Part shown: piece after piece, positions 25,757 through 34,624 of the stretch | How positions within the stretch are numbered: the first letter of the stretch is position 1 | Layout of the letters: the number at the start of each line of letters is the position of its first letter | Assembly: GCF_014694315.1 (NCBI RefSeq) | Contig: NZ_JAAOXD010000001.1 | Coordinates: 590,642-654,641 of the forward strand | DNA: 64,000 nt | Source of the DNA: Arthrobacter ipis | GTDB taxonomy: Bacteria > Actinomycetota > Actinomycetes > Actinomycetales > Micrococcaceae | Direction: 5' to 3' | The notes under the pieces: generated by a model | Database searches by the model: none | What the model was told of the DNA's origin: nothing | What the model saw: only the letters and a program-made list of their open reading frames with translations | Position numbers and translations under genes: made by a program

Positions 25757-26986
25757 ATGCCTAGCGTTCTTCCCCTGGGCGACCCCGCACCGTCGGACGG
25801 CCTGCTGCCGCAGCAGGCCGCGGAGGGTGCGGCCGCCCGGGCCTTCGGGCTCTACGTGCACATCCCGTTCTGCGCCGTGCGCTGCGGTTACTGCGACTTC
25901 AACACCTACACCGCAACCGAGCTCGGCGGCGGCGCGTCCCAGGACGCATACGCCTCCACCGCCATCTCGGAAGTGGACTTTGCCGCGCGGGTCCTGAAGG
26001 AATCGGGGCTGCCCGCCCGGAAGCTGGGCACCGTCTTTTTCGGCGGCGGCACGCCCACGCTCCTGCCGGCAGAGGACCTGGCCAGAATTCTTCGCGCCGC
26101 CATAGACACGTGGGGGATCGAACCCGGCGCCGAGGTGACCACCGAGGCCAACCCGGACTCCGTCACGCCGGAATCCCTGCAGCTGCTTGCCGATGCAGGC
26201 TTCACGCGGGTGTCCTTCGGCATGCAGTCCGCCGTGCCCCACGTGCTGAAGGTCCTGGACCGAACCCACACGCCGAGCCGTGTTCCGCTCGTGGTGCAGT
26301 GGGCGCGCGACGCCGGGCTCGCCGTCAGCCTGGACCTGATCTACGGAACGCCGGGGGAGTCCCTCGAGGACTGGCGCTTTTCGCTCGAAACCGCCCTGTC
26401 GTACCAGCCGGACCACATCAGCGCCTACGCGCTGATCATCGAGGACGGCACCAAGCTCGCCGCCCAGATCCGCCGCGGCGAAGTTCCCGGAATCGACGAC
26501 GACGACCATGCCGACAAGTACGAACTCGCCGATAAGATGATCACCGACGCCGGCCTGCACTGGTACGAGGTCAGCAACTGGTCCGCGACGCCGGAGCAGG
26601 CGTGCCGCCACAACCTCGCCTACTGGCGCGGGGATGACTGGTGGGGCATCGGCCCGGGAGCGCACTCGCACATGGGCGGGGTGCGCTGGTGGAACGTCAA
26701 GCACCCCACCGCCTATGCCGGACGGCTCGGCTCAGGCGTCTCGCCGGCGGCAGGGCGGGAAACGCTCGATGCCGAAACCCGGGGCGTCGAAAAGGTCATG
26801 CTGGAAGCCCGGCTTTTCTCGGGGCTCGAGACCGCTGCCCTGTCGCCGGCTGGCAGGAAGGCCGTGGCCGGACTGATCGCGGACGGCCTCGTGGTGCCCG
26901 AGGACGCCTTCCAGGGCCGCCTGGTTCTCACGCTGAAGGGCCGCCTCCTGGCGGATGCCGTGGTCCGCAGGATCCTGCCGGACTAG
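25757..26986 (+). CDS. hemW: Radical SAM heme chaperone HemW
   Basis: A 409-aa radical SAM protein. The 4Fe-4S site is CxxxCxxC in FCAVRCGYCDF (about residues 36-43), followed by FFGGGTPTLLP, VTTEANPDS and SFGMQSAVPHVLKVLDR. It was long annotated as oxygen-independent coproporphyrinogen III oxidase, but HemW lacks the extra Cys of the CxxxCxxCxC motif of true HemN; here the third position after the last Cys is Phe, which supports HemW, a heme-delivery protein. ATG 25757 has GGAGG 9 nt upstream. Downstream of lepA in one transcript. Confidence 0.9.
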   Translation: MPSVLPLGDPAPSDGLLPQQAAEGAAARAFGLYVHIPFCAVRCGYCDFNTYTATELGGGASQDAYASTAISEVDFAARVLKESGLPARKLGTVFFGGGTPTLLPAEDLARILRAAIDTWGIEPGAEVTTEANPDSVTPESLQLLADAGFTRVSFGMQSAVPHVLKVLDRTHTPSRVPLVVQWARDAGLAVSLDLIYGTPGESLEDWRFSLETALSYQPDHISAYALIIEDGTKLAAQIRRGEVPGIDDDDHADKYELADKMITDAGLHWYEVSNWSATPEQACRHNLAYWRGDDWWGIGPGAHSHMGGVRWWNVKHPTAYAGRLGSGVSPAAGRETLDAETRGVEKVMLEARLFSGLETAALSPAGRKAVAGLIADGLVVPEDAFQGRLVLTLKGRLLADAVVRRILPD

Positions 26987-27008
26987 CCACGACAACAGAC
27001 AAAGCAAC

Positions 27009-27078
27009 GCGAGGTCAGTTACAGCCCAATCCGCCAAGGATATTGGGCTGTAACTCCCCGCCCGCACCCTAACCTCGC
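27009..27078 (+). terminator. Nested inverted repeats between hemW and the DUF4870 gene
   Basis: Inner stem: GTTACAGCCCAAT (27018-27030) with its exact reverse complement at 27042-27054, 13 bp with an 11-nt loop. Outer arms: GCGAGGT (27009-27015) and ACCTCGC (27072-27078). The genes converge here, so a bidirectional terminator is plausible. The AT-containing, perfectly matched arms in GC-rich surroundings could also be a dispersed palindromic repeat. Confidence 0.6.
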
Positions 27079-27124
27079 AAGCTCGGCCAGGGAACCCTGC
27101 GGGCGTGGGCCCACTTAGCTCTGG

Positions 27125-27544
27125 TTACTTGATCCAGCGGAGGTTGTACGGGTACCGGTGCGGCTGGCCCTTGTTGACGTGGACACCGGCGGACACTGCG
27201 AAGCAGGTCAGCGCAATCCAGATGAGTGTGGCCAGGACGGCGAACAGATTGCCGACGACGGGAAGCAGCACCAGCAGGTTGGCCACGAAGGCCGCAATCG
27301 TCGGCGGCAACGTGAAGTTGAGGGCTTCCTTGGACTCCTGCGCGGTGAACGGACCGCGGTCGCGGAAGATGAGGTAAATCAACAGGGCCGGAACACAGCC
27401 GAGAATGCCGCCGAAGTGCGCCAGGGTGGCCCACTGCCGGTCCTCGCTGGCGGTGAGCGGAAGCGCATTCGCCGGAACGCCATGGTACTGGGGCAGGTCC
27501 TGGCCGGACTGTGGGTCCCTGCGGTCGTGAGCGTCTTGTGCCAC
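27125..27544 (-). CDS. DUF4870 domain-containing membrane protein
   Basis: A 139-aa protein with a 45-residue hydrophilic N-terminus and a DUF4870 region: RQWATLAHFGGILGCVPALLIYLIF, then GPFTAQESKEALNFTL and two further hydrophobic helices ending with HRYPYNLRWIK. Function is unknown; these are small polytopic membrane proteins. GTG 27544 has an AAGGAAG ribosome site; the frame continues to 27652, but the extra residues are Arg/Pro-rich and not family-like. Convergent with hemW. Confidence 0.82.
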   Translation of the reverse strand: MAQDAHDRRDPQSGQDLPQYHGVPANALPLTASEDRQWATLAHFGGILGCVPALLIYLIFRDRGPFTAQESKEALNFTLPPTIAAFVANLLVLLPVVGNLFAVLATLIWIALTCFAVSAGVHVNKGQPHRYPYNLRWIK

Positions 27545-27682
27545 GGTGTCTTCCTTAAGCTTGCGTTGGTGCGATAGTGCCTTGGCGCCGGGGCCGCGGT
27601 GCGGTGCCGCCGTACCAAGGATACCGGGCCGTAGGGGCAACCGCGGGCTCAACGCCGAACCAGGGGAGCGTAGCGATCGAAA

Positions 27683-28537
27683 TTAGGGCACTGTTAGGAA
27701 ATCGATGACCTCTTCCACCCGGCCCAGCAGGGCGGGCTCAAGGTCGGCGTAGGTGCGCACGGCGCCGAGGAGCTTCTGCCAGCCGAGGCCGACGTCCTCC
27801 TTGGTCTCGTGCGGCCAGCCGAAAGCGGTGAGGATACCGGTCTTCCAGTCCGTACCGCGCGGCACCACGGGCCACTGCGGAATGCCGAGCACCGAGGGCC
27901 GGATCGCCTGCCAGACGTCGACGTACGGGTGGCCTACGATCAGTACATTCCCGGCGGCACCGGGGGACGCCATTACGGCGTCGGCGATCCTGGACTCCTT
28001 GGAATTTGGGACCAGATGGTCCACCAGAACGCCCAGCCTGCGGCCGGGGCCGGGGCGGAAGGAGGCGACGGCCGCCGTCAGGTCATCGATGCCGTGCAGG
28101 GGCTCGACGACGATGCCCTCCACCCGGAGGTCGTCGCCCCAGACTTTTTCCACGAGTTCTGCATCGTGCTTGCCTTCAACCCAGATCCGGCTGGCCTTGG
28201 CCACCTGCGCGCGCTGCCCTTCCACTCGCACCGAACCCGAGGCCGTCCGTCCGGCCGTGCCCGATCCTGCGGGCTTCGCCTTGGGGGCCGGGGGCATCAG
28301 GCGGATCGGCTGGCCGTCCAGGAGGAATCCGAAACCAAGCTTGAAGGACCGGGATTTTCCGCGGCGGTCTTCGAGCGCCACGACGTGCATGCCGCCGGAT
28401 TTCTCCACGCGGGTCACTGCGCCCACCCAGCCGGACTGGACGTCCTCGAGCACCATGCCGCGCTCGACGGGTACCTCGGGCAGGCTCTTCTTCGCCGGCG
28501 CTGTCATGTCCTGCGGGCCCCAGGTCTGGTACTGCAT
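27683..28537 (-). CDS. DUF3097 family protein
   Basis: A 284-aa member of an actinobacterial family of unknown function. Features are GMVLEDVQSGWVGAVTRVEKSG (an SH3-like start), a basic linker, SRIWVEGKHDAELVEKVWGDDLR and VLVDHLVPNSKESRIADAV. The WVEGKHDAELVEKVWG stretch resembles a Toprim-like acidic nucleotidyl-transfer site (E and later D-x-D-like residues), but this is only a resemblance. ATG 28537 is used rather than the frame's first ATG at 28639, which would run into the hrcA promoter. It is divergent from hrcA, a neighbourhood often seen in actinobacteria. Confidence 0.82.
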   Translation of the reverse strand: MQYQTWGPQDMTAPAKKSLPEVPVERGMVLEDVQSGWVGAVTRVEKSGGMHVVALEDRRGKSRSFKLGFGFLLDGQPIRLMPPAPKAKPAGSGTAGRTASGSVRVEGQRAQVAKASRIWVEGKHDAELVEKVWGDDLRVEGIVVEPLHGIDDLTAAVASFRPGPGRRLGVLVDHLVPNSKESRIADAVMASPGAAGNVLIVGHPYVDVWQAIRPSVLGIPQWPVVPRGTDWKTGILTAFGWPHETKEDVGLGWQKLLGAVRTYADLEPALLGRVEEVIDFLTVP

Positions 28538-28662
28538 TCGTTCACCGCTCTGCACTAGGAAGGAGCCGCTCCGGCCGCGGGCATGCCACCGGGGGACAGG
28601 CGCCCGGAATTTCGCCCGGAGCGGTACCAATGCTAACAACGCGGCGACTCATATTAGACTTG

Positions 28663-28689
28663 TTAGCACTTAGGCATGTCGAGTGCTAA
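28663..28689 (+). promoter_or_regulatory. CIRCE operator upstream of hrcA
   Basis: TTAGCACTT (28663-28671), 9-nt spacer, GAGTGCTAA (28681-28689). This matches the HrcA-binding CIRCE element (TTAGCACTC-N9-GAGTGCTAA) at all positions but one, the last base of the left arm. It lies 60 bp before hrcA and implies heat-shock autoregulation of hrcA-dnaJ. Confidence 0.93.
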
Positions 28690-28748
28690 CCACAGCGTTT
28701 ACGGGCGGGACTAACGCCGGGGCGGTAACGGCCAAAAGGAGGTGGACT

Positions 28749-29762
28749 GTGAGCGAACCACGGAAGCTTGAGGTGCTGCGCGCCATCGTGGAGGACTATG
28801 TCCATTCCCGCGAACCGGTCGGCTCCAAGGCTCTGGTGGAGCGGCACCATCTGGGAGTCTCCAGCGCCACCATCCGCAACGACATGGCGGCTCTGGAGGA
28901 CGAGGGCCTCATCACGGCCCCGCACACCAGCGCAGGCAGGATTCCCACGGACAAGGGTTACCGCCTGTTCGTCGACCAGATTTCGGCGGTCAAGCCGCTC
29001 TCGCCGGCGGAGAAGCGTGCCATTCAGACCCTGCTCGAGGGGTCAGAGGACCTTGACGACGTCCTGGACCGGACGGCGCGGCTCCTGTCCCAGCTGACCA
29101 ACCAGGTCGCCGTCGTGCAGTACCCGCACCTGAGCCGCGCCGTGGTCCGGCACATCGAATTCGTGCTGCTGGCGCCGCGGAAGGTGCTGATCGTGCTGAT
29201 CGCCGATTCCGGCAAGGTCGACCAGCGCGTCGTCGACGCCGGACAGGACCTGTCAGACGACACCCTTGCCGCTTTGCGCACCCGGTTCCTTACTGGTGTG
29301 GCCGGAACTCCGGTGGCCATCCTGCCCCAGCACCTGGCCGCCGTCGTGGCCGGCTGCACGCCCGCCGAGCGCCCCGTGGCCATGGCCCTGGGCAAGGGAC
29401 TGGAGGGCCTGTCCCACAACAGCCGGGAAGACCGCATGGTCCTGGCCGGAACGGCCAACCTGGCGCGGTCCAACGTGGACTTCCCGCTCAGCATTGGGCC
29501 TGTCCTTGAGGCCCTTGAGGAGCAGGTGGTAATGCTGCGGCTCCTGAGCGACATGGCACAGGATCCGCGCGGCGTGGCCGTCAGCATTGGCCGCGAAAAC
29601 CCCTACGACGGGCTGGCCGAGGCGTCGGTGGTGGCCACCGGCTACGGCCCCGACGCCACCGCCAAGGTGGGTATCCTTGGCCCCACCCGGATGGACTATC
29701 CCACCACCATGGCCGCCGTCCGCGCGGTGGCCCGCTACCTTTCGAGGATTCTGGGCCCGTGA
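28749..29762 (+). CDS. hrcA: Heat-inducible transcriptional repressor HrcA
   Basis: A 337-aa repressor of class I heat-shock genes that binds CIRCE and is folded by GroEL. The N-terminal winged helix ([24 protein letters not shown] ... [37 protein letters not shown]) is followed by the dimerisation/GAF-like domain with the C-terminal [21 protein letters not shown]. Start GTG 28749 has an excellent AAGGAGGTG ribosome site. dnaJ follows 58 bp later and the CIRCE site is just upstream. Confidence 0.96.
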   Translation: MSEPRKLEVLRAIVEDYVHSREPVGSKALVERHHLGVSSATIRNDMAALEDEGLITAPHTSAGRIPTDKGYRLFVDQISAVKPLSPAEKRAIQTLLEGSEDLDDVLDRTARLLSQLTNQVAVVQYPHLSRAVVRHIEFVLLAPRKVLIVLIADSGKVDQRVVDAGQDLSDDTLAALRTRFLTGVAGTPVAILPQHLAAVVAGCTPAERPVAMALGKGLEGLSHNSREDRMVLAGTANLARSNVDFPLSIGPVLEALEEQVVMLRLLSDMAQDPRGVAVSIGRENPYDGLAEASVVATGYGPDATAKVGILGPTRMDYPTTMAAVRAVARYLSRILGP

Positions 29763-29820
29763 CCGCACGCCCCGGACATCCTTTGACCACAGGCAGTACA
29801 ACCAGGAAGAGATACGAACT

Positions 29821-30948
29821 TTGAGCAGCCACTACGACGTTCTTGGAGTCTCCGCTGAAGCCACCGGCGAGGAGATCAAAAAGGCCTACCGAAAGCTGGC
29901 CCGCTCGCTTCACCCGGACGTCAACCCCGGGGAAGACGCCGCCGAACGGTTCAAGGCCGTTACCCACGCCTATGAGGTGCTGTCCGATCCGCAGAAGCGC
30001 AGGGTCTACGACACCACCGGCAATGAGAACGGGACGGACAACGGCTTTGGCGGCGGCGGTTATGCCGGCCAGGGCTTCGCGTTCCAGGACATCTTCGACA
30101 CCTTCTTCGGCGCCGGCGGCACCTCTGGCCCCGCGTCCCGCGTCCGCCGCGGCCAGGACGCGCTCATCAGCGTGCGGATCGACCTGCGCGATGCCGTCTT
30201 CGGCGTCAACAAGAAGCTGGAAGTGGACACGGCCGTCACCTGCCCCACCTGCGAAGGGTCCTGCTGCCGCGAGGGCAGCCACCCGGAACGCTGCGACATC
30301 TGCGGCGGCAGTGGCCAGGTGCAGCGGGCGGTCCGTTCCATCCTCGGCCAGGTCATGACCGCCGCTCCCTGCGGCTCGTGCGAGGGCTTCGGCACCGTCA
30401 TCAAGGACCCCTGCAACGAGTGCAGCGGCCAGGGCCGCATCCGCAGCCGCCGCTCCCTGACCATCAAGGTCCCGGCCGGTGTGGCCACCGGCACGCGGAT
30501 CCAGCTCTCCGGCCAAGGCGAGGCCGGCCCCGCGGGCGGACCGTCCGGCGACCTCTACGTGGAAATCCGCGTCAACAACGACCCCACATATGTCCGCGAG
30601 GGCGACGATCTCCACGCGACGCTGAACATTCCCATGACCGCCGCTGCCCTCGGCACGGAAGTGAACCTGGAAACCTTCGACGGCAAGCAGGAGATCGACG
30701 TCAAGGCGGGCACCCAGTCCGGAGAGATCATCACCCTGCGCGGCCTCGGCGTCACCCACCTGCGCGGCTACGGCCGCGGCGACCTCAAGGTCCACCTGCA
30801 GGTGGAAACGCCTTCCAAGCTCGACCCCGCCCAGGAGGACCTGCTCCGGCAGCTGGCCAAGCTCCGCGGTGAGCAGTTCTCGGAGGGCAAGCTCGCGGCC
30901 GGCGGCGGTGTCTTCGCCAAGCTGCGGGACCGCCTCGGTAACCTGTAG
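29821..30948 (+). CDS. dnaJ: Chaperone protein DnaJ (DnaJ2 type)
   Basis: A 375-aa Hsp40 co-chaperone of DnaK. The J domain carries HPD ([11 protein letters not shown]), then a Gly-rich segment, a zinc domain (about 140-210) and the C-terminal substrate-binding domains. Zinc motifs 2-4 are [16 protein letters not shown] and CNECSGQG. The first reads CPTCEGSC, where the last Gly of CxxCxGxG is Cys, and the usual stretch to motif 2 is short; the zinc cysteines themselves are kept. Start TTG 29821 gives [10 protein letters not shown] with AGGAAG about 12 nt upstream; the frame is open further up inside hrcA, but those residues are out-of-frame shadow. Confidence 0.95.
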   Translation: MSSHYDVLGVSAEATGEEIKKAYRKLARSLHPDVNPGEDAAERFKAVTHAYEVLSDPQKRRVYDTTGNENGTDNGFGGGGYAGQGFAFQDIFDTFFGAGGTSGPASRVRRGQDALISVRIDLRDAVFGVNKKLEVDTAVTCPTCEGSCCREGSHPERCDICGGSGQVQRAVRSILGQVMTAAPCGSCEGFGTVIKDPCNECSGQGRIRSRRSLTIKVPAGVATGTRIQLSGQGEAGPAGGPSGDLYVEIRVNNDPTYVREGDDLHATLNIPMTAAALGTEVNLETFDGKQEIDVKAGTQSGEIITLRGLGVTHLRGYGRGDLKVHLQVETPSKLDPAQEDLLRQLAKLRGEQFSEGKLAAGGGVFAKLRDRLGNL

Positions 30949-30950
30949 CG

Positions 30951-31721
30951 GTGAGCAACCCCGTATTCTTCACCCCGGCCGGCGCGCTGGACAGCACTGT
31001 TCCCGGTTCGCTGTTCGTCCTGGACGGTGCCGAGGCCCGGCACGCGGTCACCGTGAAGCGCCTGGCGGTGGGGGAGCAGGTTGACATGGCTGACGGCGCC
31101 GGCAAGCGCATCACCGGAACCGTGACGGAAGCTGCCCCCGCCGAGCTGACGGTCGAATGCGCCTCCGTCAGTGTGGAACCGCGGCCGGATATCCGCCTCG
31201 TTCTGGTGCAGGCCCTTGCCAAAGGTGACCGGGACGAATTGGCGATCGAAACCGCCACGGAGCTGGGCATCGACGCAGTAATTCCGTGGCAGTCGGAACG
31301 CTCCATCGTCCGCTGGAAGGGTGACCGGGCAGCAAAGGCGCACGGCAAGTGGCAGTCCGCCGTCACGGCCGCCGCCAAGCAGGCGCGCCGCGCCTGGATT
31401 CCCGAGGTGAGGCCCGCCGTCGACACCCGGGCGCTGGCCAAGGAAGTGGCGGACGCCGGCCTTGCCGTGATTCTGCACGAAGACGCGGTGACACCGCTGC
31501 GGCGGGTCCTGGGCAAGTGGTCGGAGGAGCGTCAGGAGGCGTCGGACCCCGGCGAGGTCCTCCTCATCGTTGGTCCCGAAGGGGGCATCAGCCCCCGCGA
31601 GGTCACCAGGCTGTGCAGCGCCGGGGCGGTCACGGCGCTGCTGGGACCGCACGTCCTGCGGTCATCGACGGCGGGACCGGCCGGCGTCGTGGTGGCCAGC
31701 GACGTCCTGGGCCGGTGGTAA
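30951..31721 (+). CDS. rsmE: 16S rRNA (uracil1498-N3)-methyltransferase
   Basis: A 256-aa SPOUT-class methyltransferase that modifies U1498 of 16S rRNA using S-adenosylmethionine. It has the N-terminal PUA-like region (VFFTPAGALDS ... ARHAVTVKRLAVGEQV) and the C-terminal knot with IVGPEGGISPREV and LGPHVLRSSTAGPAGVV, the cofactor loops. GTG 30951 is 2 nt after the dnaJ stop, so it is cotranslated with hrcA-dnaJ, a conserved order. A degenerate tandem repeat starts on its stop codon. Confidence 0.94.
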   Translation: MSNPVFFTPAGALDSTVPGSLFVLDGAEARHAVTVKRLAVGEQVDMADGAGKRITGTVTEAAPAELTVECASVSVEPRPDIRLVLVQALAKGDRDELAIETATELGIDAVIPWQSERSIVRWKGDRAAKAHGKWQSAVTAAAKQARRAWIPEVRPAVDTRALAKEVADAGLAVILHEDAVTPLRRVLGKWSEERQEASDPGEVLLIVGPEGGISPREVTRLCSAGAVTALLGPHVLRSSTAGPAGVVVASDVLGRW

Positions 31722-31783
31722 TCCATACGGATGGTAAATCCAGGCCGCTGGTGAGTCCAGGCTGCAGGTAACTTCAGCCACCG
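31717..31783 (+). repeat. Degenerate tandem repeat, four units of 16-17 bp, starting on the rsmE stop codon
   Basis: Units 31717-31732, 31733-31749, 31750-31766 and 31767-31783 each begin GGT(A/G)A and share a GGTAA-TCCAGGC-like pattern; the second is GGTAAATCCAGGCCGCT. The first holds the TAA stop of rsmE. Noncoding. Confidence 0.65.
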
Positions 31784-31804
31784 AACGGTTCGCTGACGGG
31801 ACCG

Positions 31805-32722
31805 CTAGCGAACAGTGAACCCCCGTGAGTCCACGTTGAGTTCGTCCTCGGGCTTACCCGGGCCGCTCTGGGAGACGCGCACCTCGTAGTTGCCGGGCGC
31901 AAGGTTCACGGTGATGCCGAAGACCCCGGACGCGGCGGGATCCGCTGCGGCCGTGGCTTCCCCGGTCAGGTAGCTTTCCTTGTCGCCGTTGTCCTGGACC
32001 TTGAGGATTCGCCAGTGGAGTTTGCCGTTGGGGACGGTGCTTCGTCCGGCGATCTTGACCCGTCCGTCGCCGACTTCGGTGCCCTGCTGCGGATCGATGA
32101 TCCACACCGGTGCCACCATTCCGACGCTGCGGGACGTGGGGGCACCGAGCTTCACATGTTTGAACGCCAGGTAATCGGTGTGCCCGTCCACCAGGATCAC
32201 CACTTCGATCTGCTGGCCGGAGTCGATCAGGCCCGAGCTGGCCCCGGCGGCCGTCGCGGTGTAGACCAGTTGCTGGATGGCCCGCTGGGCCATGTCAGCG
32301 TCGAGGTTGCTGTTGAAGGCATCCGCGGAAACGTCCACGGTAATGACATTGGTGCCCGAGATCGACGTCGCGAGGTTCTTGGGGTTCTGCCACGGCGTGA
32401 AGTAGTCCGGATCCAGCGGCGTCTCCGACATCATGGCCCGCAGGGCGCGCGTGATCGGGTTCTCATCGTCCGGAACGTCGCGGAACTCGCGGTACAGGAA
32501 GACGTTGCTGTTGCTTCGCCCGATCCAGTAAACGGGCGCCTTGTTCGAGGACTGCGTTGTTTCCAGCGGCGCGCTGGTAGTCGGAACGCCGTCCGTGCCG
32601 GCGGCCCGGCGGGACGAGGAGGTCGGAGAGTTGGCGGATGTCACCGCAGGATCGGGATCGGCAATGCATCCGGACAGCAGCAGGGCAGCCGGGAGCAGCG
32701 CGGACAGCAGCACGGAGCGCAT
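31805..32722 (-). CDS. GerMN-domain lipoprotein
   Basis: A 305-aa exported lipoprotein. The signal peptide and lipobox are clear (LLPAALLLSGC, Cys near residue 19), followed by a Ser/Thr-rich linker and a GerMN domain (about 60-185, with VYWIGRSNSNVFLYREFR and VVILVDGHTDYLAF). A C-terminal immunoglobulin-like Gmad2 domain (VWIIDPQQGTEVGDGRVKIAGRSTVPNGK ... NYEVRVSQSG) ends it. GerMN/Gmad2 lipoproteins occur widely in Gram-positives at the cell surface, and function here is unknown. ATG 32722 has no obvious ribosome site. Convergent with rsmE. Confidence 0.85.
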   Translation of the reverse strand: MRSVLLSALLPAALLLSGCIADPDPAVTSANSPTSSSRRAAGTDGVPTTSAPLETTQSSNKAPVYWIGRSNSNVFLYREFRDVPDDENPITRALRAMMSETPLDPDYFTPWQNPKNLATSISGTNVITVDVSADAFNSNLDADMAQRAIQQLVYTATAAGASSGLIDSGQQIEVVILVDGHTDYLAFKHVKLGAPTSRSVGMVAPVWIIDPQQGTEVGDGRVKIAGRSTVPNGKLHWRILKVQDNGDKESYLTGEATAAADPAASGVFGITVNLAPGNYEVRVSQSGPGKPEDELNVDSRGFTVR

Positions 32723-33066
32723 CCGCGGTACTTTCCGGCCCGGAGTTCCTGGCTGACTGATGCTGGCGATCCCTTCGAATGAGCAGTGCTTGCGGGCACG
32801 CCGGACCGTTGCCGGCGGGCTCCTTGTCCAGCATTACACGAGACTTTGGGGCACACTGTGCCTTTCGGGGCAGGCGGCCGAACTGCAACGGGAACGATAT
32901 GAGGCCGATACAAAGTTGATATCTAATTGCGGGAACGCGTTACAGAATTGCGGTCCGCCGTGACCTTTCCGGACGGCAGGCCAGGGCGTCCGCTGGCGTA
33001 AGATGTGAAGACACAATTGAGTTATTTTTCCGAACTGGAGGGAACTTAAGGCCCCAGGCCGTCACC
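32723..33066. other. Intergenic region between the GerMN lipoprotein gene and phoH
   Basis: 344 bp with divergent promoters expected. It contains the palindrome GGCACA-C-TGTGCC (32850-32862) and an AT-richer stretch from about 32910. TAAGAT at 32999-33004 is a plausible -10 box for phoH, with GGAGGG at about 33040. No RNA gene or credible open frame is seen. Confidence 0.5.
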
Positions 33067-34167
33067 ATGACTGAATCAGCAAACGGAAAGCGCCGCCTCA
33101 ATACGGGGGACCGCACCACGGGCGAATTCCCCCATACTCTCCCCGGTGTCCGGACGGAGGTGGTCATCTTCGATAACTCTGATCAGATGGTGCAGTCGCT
33201 GGGCAGCCACGACGAGGCCCTCCGCTTCATCGAGGACCAGTTCCCGGCCGTCAGTTTCCACGTCCGCGGCAACGAACTCTCCATCAACGGACCCGCGGCC
33301 GATGTTCCGCGGATCATGCGCCTGCTCCACGAGGTCCGGGGGCTCGTGGCCCGCGGCACGGTGATCACGCCGGCAGTGCTCCAGCAACTGGTGTCGCTGC
33401 TCCGCAGCCAGTCCCTGCAGAACCCGGTCGAGGTGCTGACCCACGACATCCTGTCCAGCCGCGGCAAGACCATCCGGCCCAAAACACTGAACCAGAAGAA
33501 CTATGTGGACGCCATCGACGCGAACACGGTGATCTTCGGGATCGGTCCCGCCGGTACCGGCAAGACCTACTTGGCGGTGGCCAAGGCGGTGCAGGCCCTG
33601 CAGCAGAAGGAAGTCAGCCGGATCATCCTCACCCGTCCCGCCGTCGAAGCGGGCGAACGGCTGGGTTTCCTCCCCGGCACGCTCAGCGACAAGATCGACC
33701 CGTACCTGCGGCCGCTGTACGACGCGCTGCACGACATGATGGACCCCGAGTCCATTCCCCGGCTGATGGCGGCCGGAACCATCGAGGTCGCTCCGCTGGC
33801 CTACATGAGGGGCCGGACGCTGAACGACGCCTTCATCATCCTCGACGAGGCGCAGAACACCACGCCGGAACAGATGAAGATGTTCCTGACCCGCCTCGGC
33901 TTCGGCTCCAAGATGGTGGTCACCGGCGACGTGACGCAGGTGGACCTTCCGTTCGGAACCCGCTCCGGCCTGCGCATTGTTGAGGAAATCCTCACCGGAA
34001 TTGACGACGTCAGCTTCTCCGTTCTGGACGCCACCGACGTGGTCCGCCACCGTCTGGTGGGGGATATCGTCAACGCCTACGGCATCTGGGACGAAGCACA
34101 ACGCAACCGGGTCAAGCATTCCGTTCCCCGGGAACGACGGGAGAGCACGCATGAGCATCGAAGTTAA
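33067..34167 (+). CDS. PhoH family protein (PhoH-like ATPase)
   Basis: A 366-aa cytoplasmic ATPase of the PhoH/PhoL family. An N-terminal KH-like region (about 20-110: FIEDQFPAVSFHVRGNELSINGP) precedes the P-loop domain with Walker A GPAGTGKT (about 158-166), TRPAVEAGERLGFLPG and Walker B FIILDEAQNTTPEQMKMFLTR. The family has RNA helicase-like motifs and is linked to ribosome and rRNA metabolism with YbeY. ATG 33067 has no close ribosome site; a GGAGGG lies about 25 nt upstream. ybeY overlaps its 3' end by 17 nt, and CNNM and era follow. Confidence 0.93.
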   Translation: MTESANGKRRLNTGDRTTGEFPHTLPGVRTEVVIFDNSDQMVQSLGSHDEALRFIEDQFPAVSFHVRGNELSINGPAADVPRIMRLLHEVRGLVARGTVITPAVLQQLVSLLRSQSLQNPVEVLTHDILSSRGKTIRPKTLNQKNYVDAIDANTVIFGIGPAGTGKTYLAVAKAVQALQQKEVSRIILTRPAVEAGERLGFLPGTLSDKIDPYLRPLYDALHDMMDPESIPRLMAAGTIEVAPLAYMRGRTLNDAFIILDEAQNTTPEQMKMFLTRLGFGSKMVVTGDVTQVDLPFGTRSGLRIVEEILTGIDDVSFSVLDATDVVRHRLVGDIVNAYGIWDEAQRNRVKHSVPRERRESTHEHRS

Positions 34168-34624
34168 CAACGAATCCGGCATCCAGGTGGACGAACCCCG
34201 GCTGGTGGCCTTGGCACGCTTTATCTTCGAGCAGCTGTACATCCATCCGCAGGCGGAACTGTCCATTCTGCTGGTGGACGAGCCGGCCATGGAGAAGCTG
34301 CACATCGAGCTCATGGATGAGCCGGGAGCCACCGACGTGCTCTCAGTCCCCATGGATGAGCTGACCCCGGGAACCCCGGACAAGCCCACCCCGCAGGGAA
34401 TGCTTGGCGACATCGCGATCTGCCCGCAAGTAGCCGAGGTCCAGGCCCGCAACGCCGGGCACTCCACGCAGGACGAGATGCTGCTGCTGACCACGCACGG
34501 AATCCTCCACCTGCTCGGCTATGACCATGCCGAACCGGAGGAGAAGGCAGAAATGTTCGGCCTGCAGCGCGAACTGCTGACGGCATTCACCGGCAAAGAA
34601 GCACCGGCCGAGACCACCCAGTGA
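34151..34624 (+). CDS. ybeY: Endoribonuclease YbeY (rRNA maturation factor)
   Basis: A 157-aa metal-dependent RNase used in 16S rRNA 3'-end maturation. The zinc site H-x3-H-x5-H is intact in THGILHLLGYDH (about residues 117-127), preceded by GDIAICPQVAEVQA and TDVLSVPMDE. ATG 34151 lies inside the phoH 3' end with a GGGAGAG ribosome site. Its TGA overlaps the GTG of the next gene, so phoH-ybeY-CNNM-era are tightly coupled. Confidence 0.95.
   Translation: MSIEVNNESGIQVDEPRLVALARFIFEQLYIHPQAELSILLVDEPAMEKLHIELMDEPGATDVLSVPMDELTPGTPDKPTPQGMLGDIAICPQVAEVQARNAGHSTQDEMLLLTTHGILHLLGYDHAEPEEKAEMFGLQRELLTAFTGKEAPAETTQ

Noticed and set aside
25082..26704. 540-aa minus-strand frame covering the lepA end and hemW
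   Set aside because: Spans two unrelated real genes and the gap between them, so it is a GC shadow.
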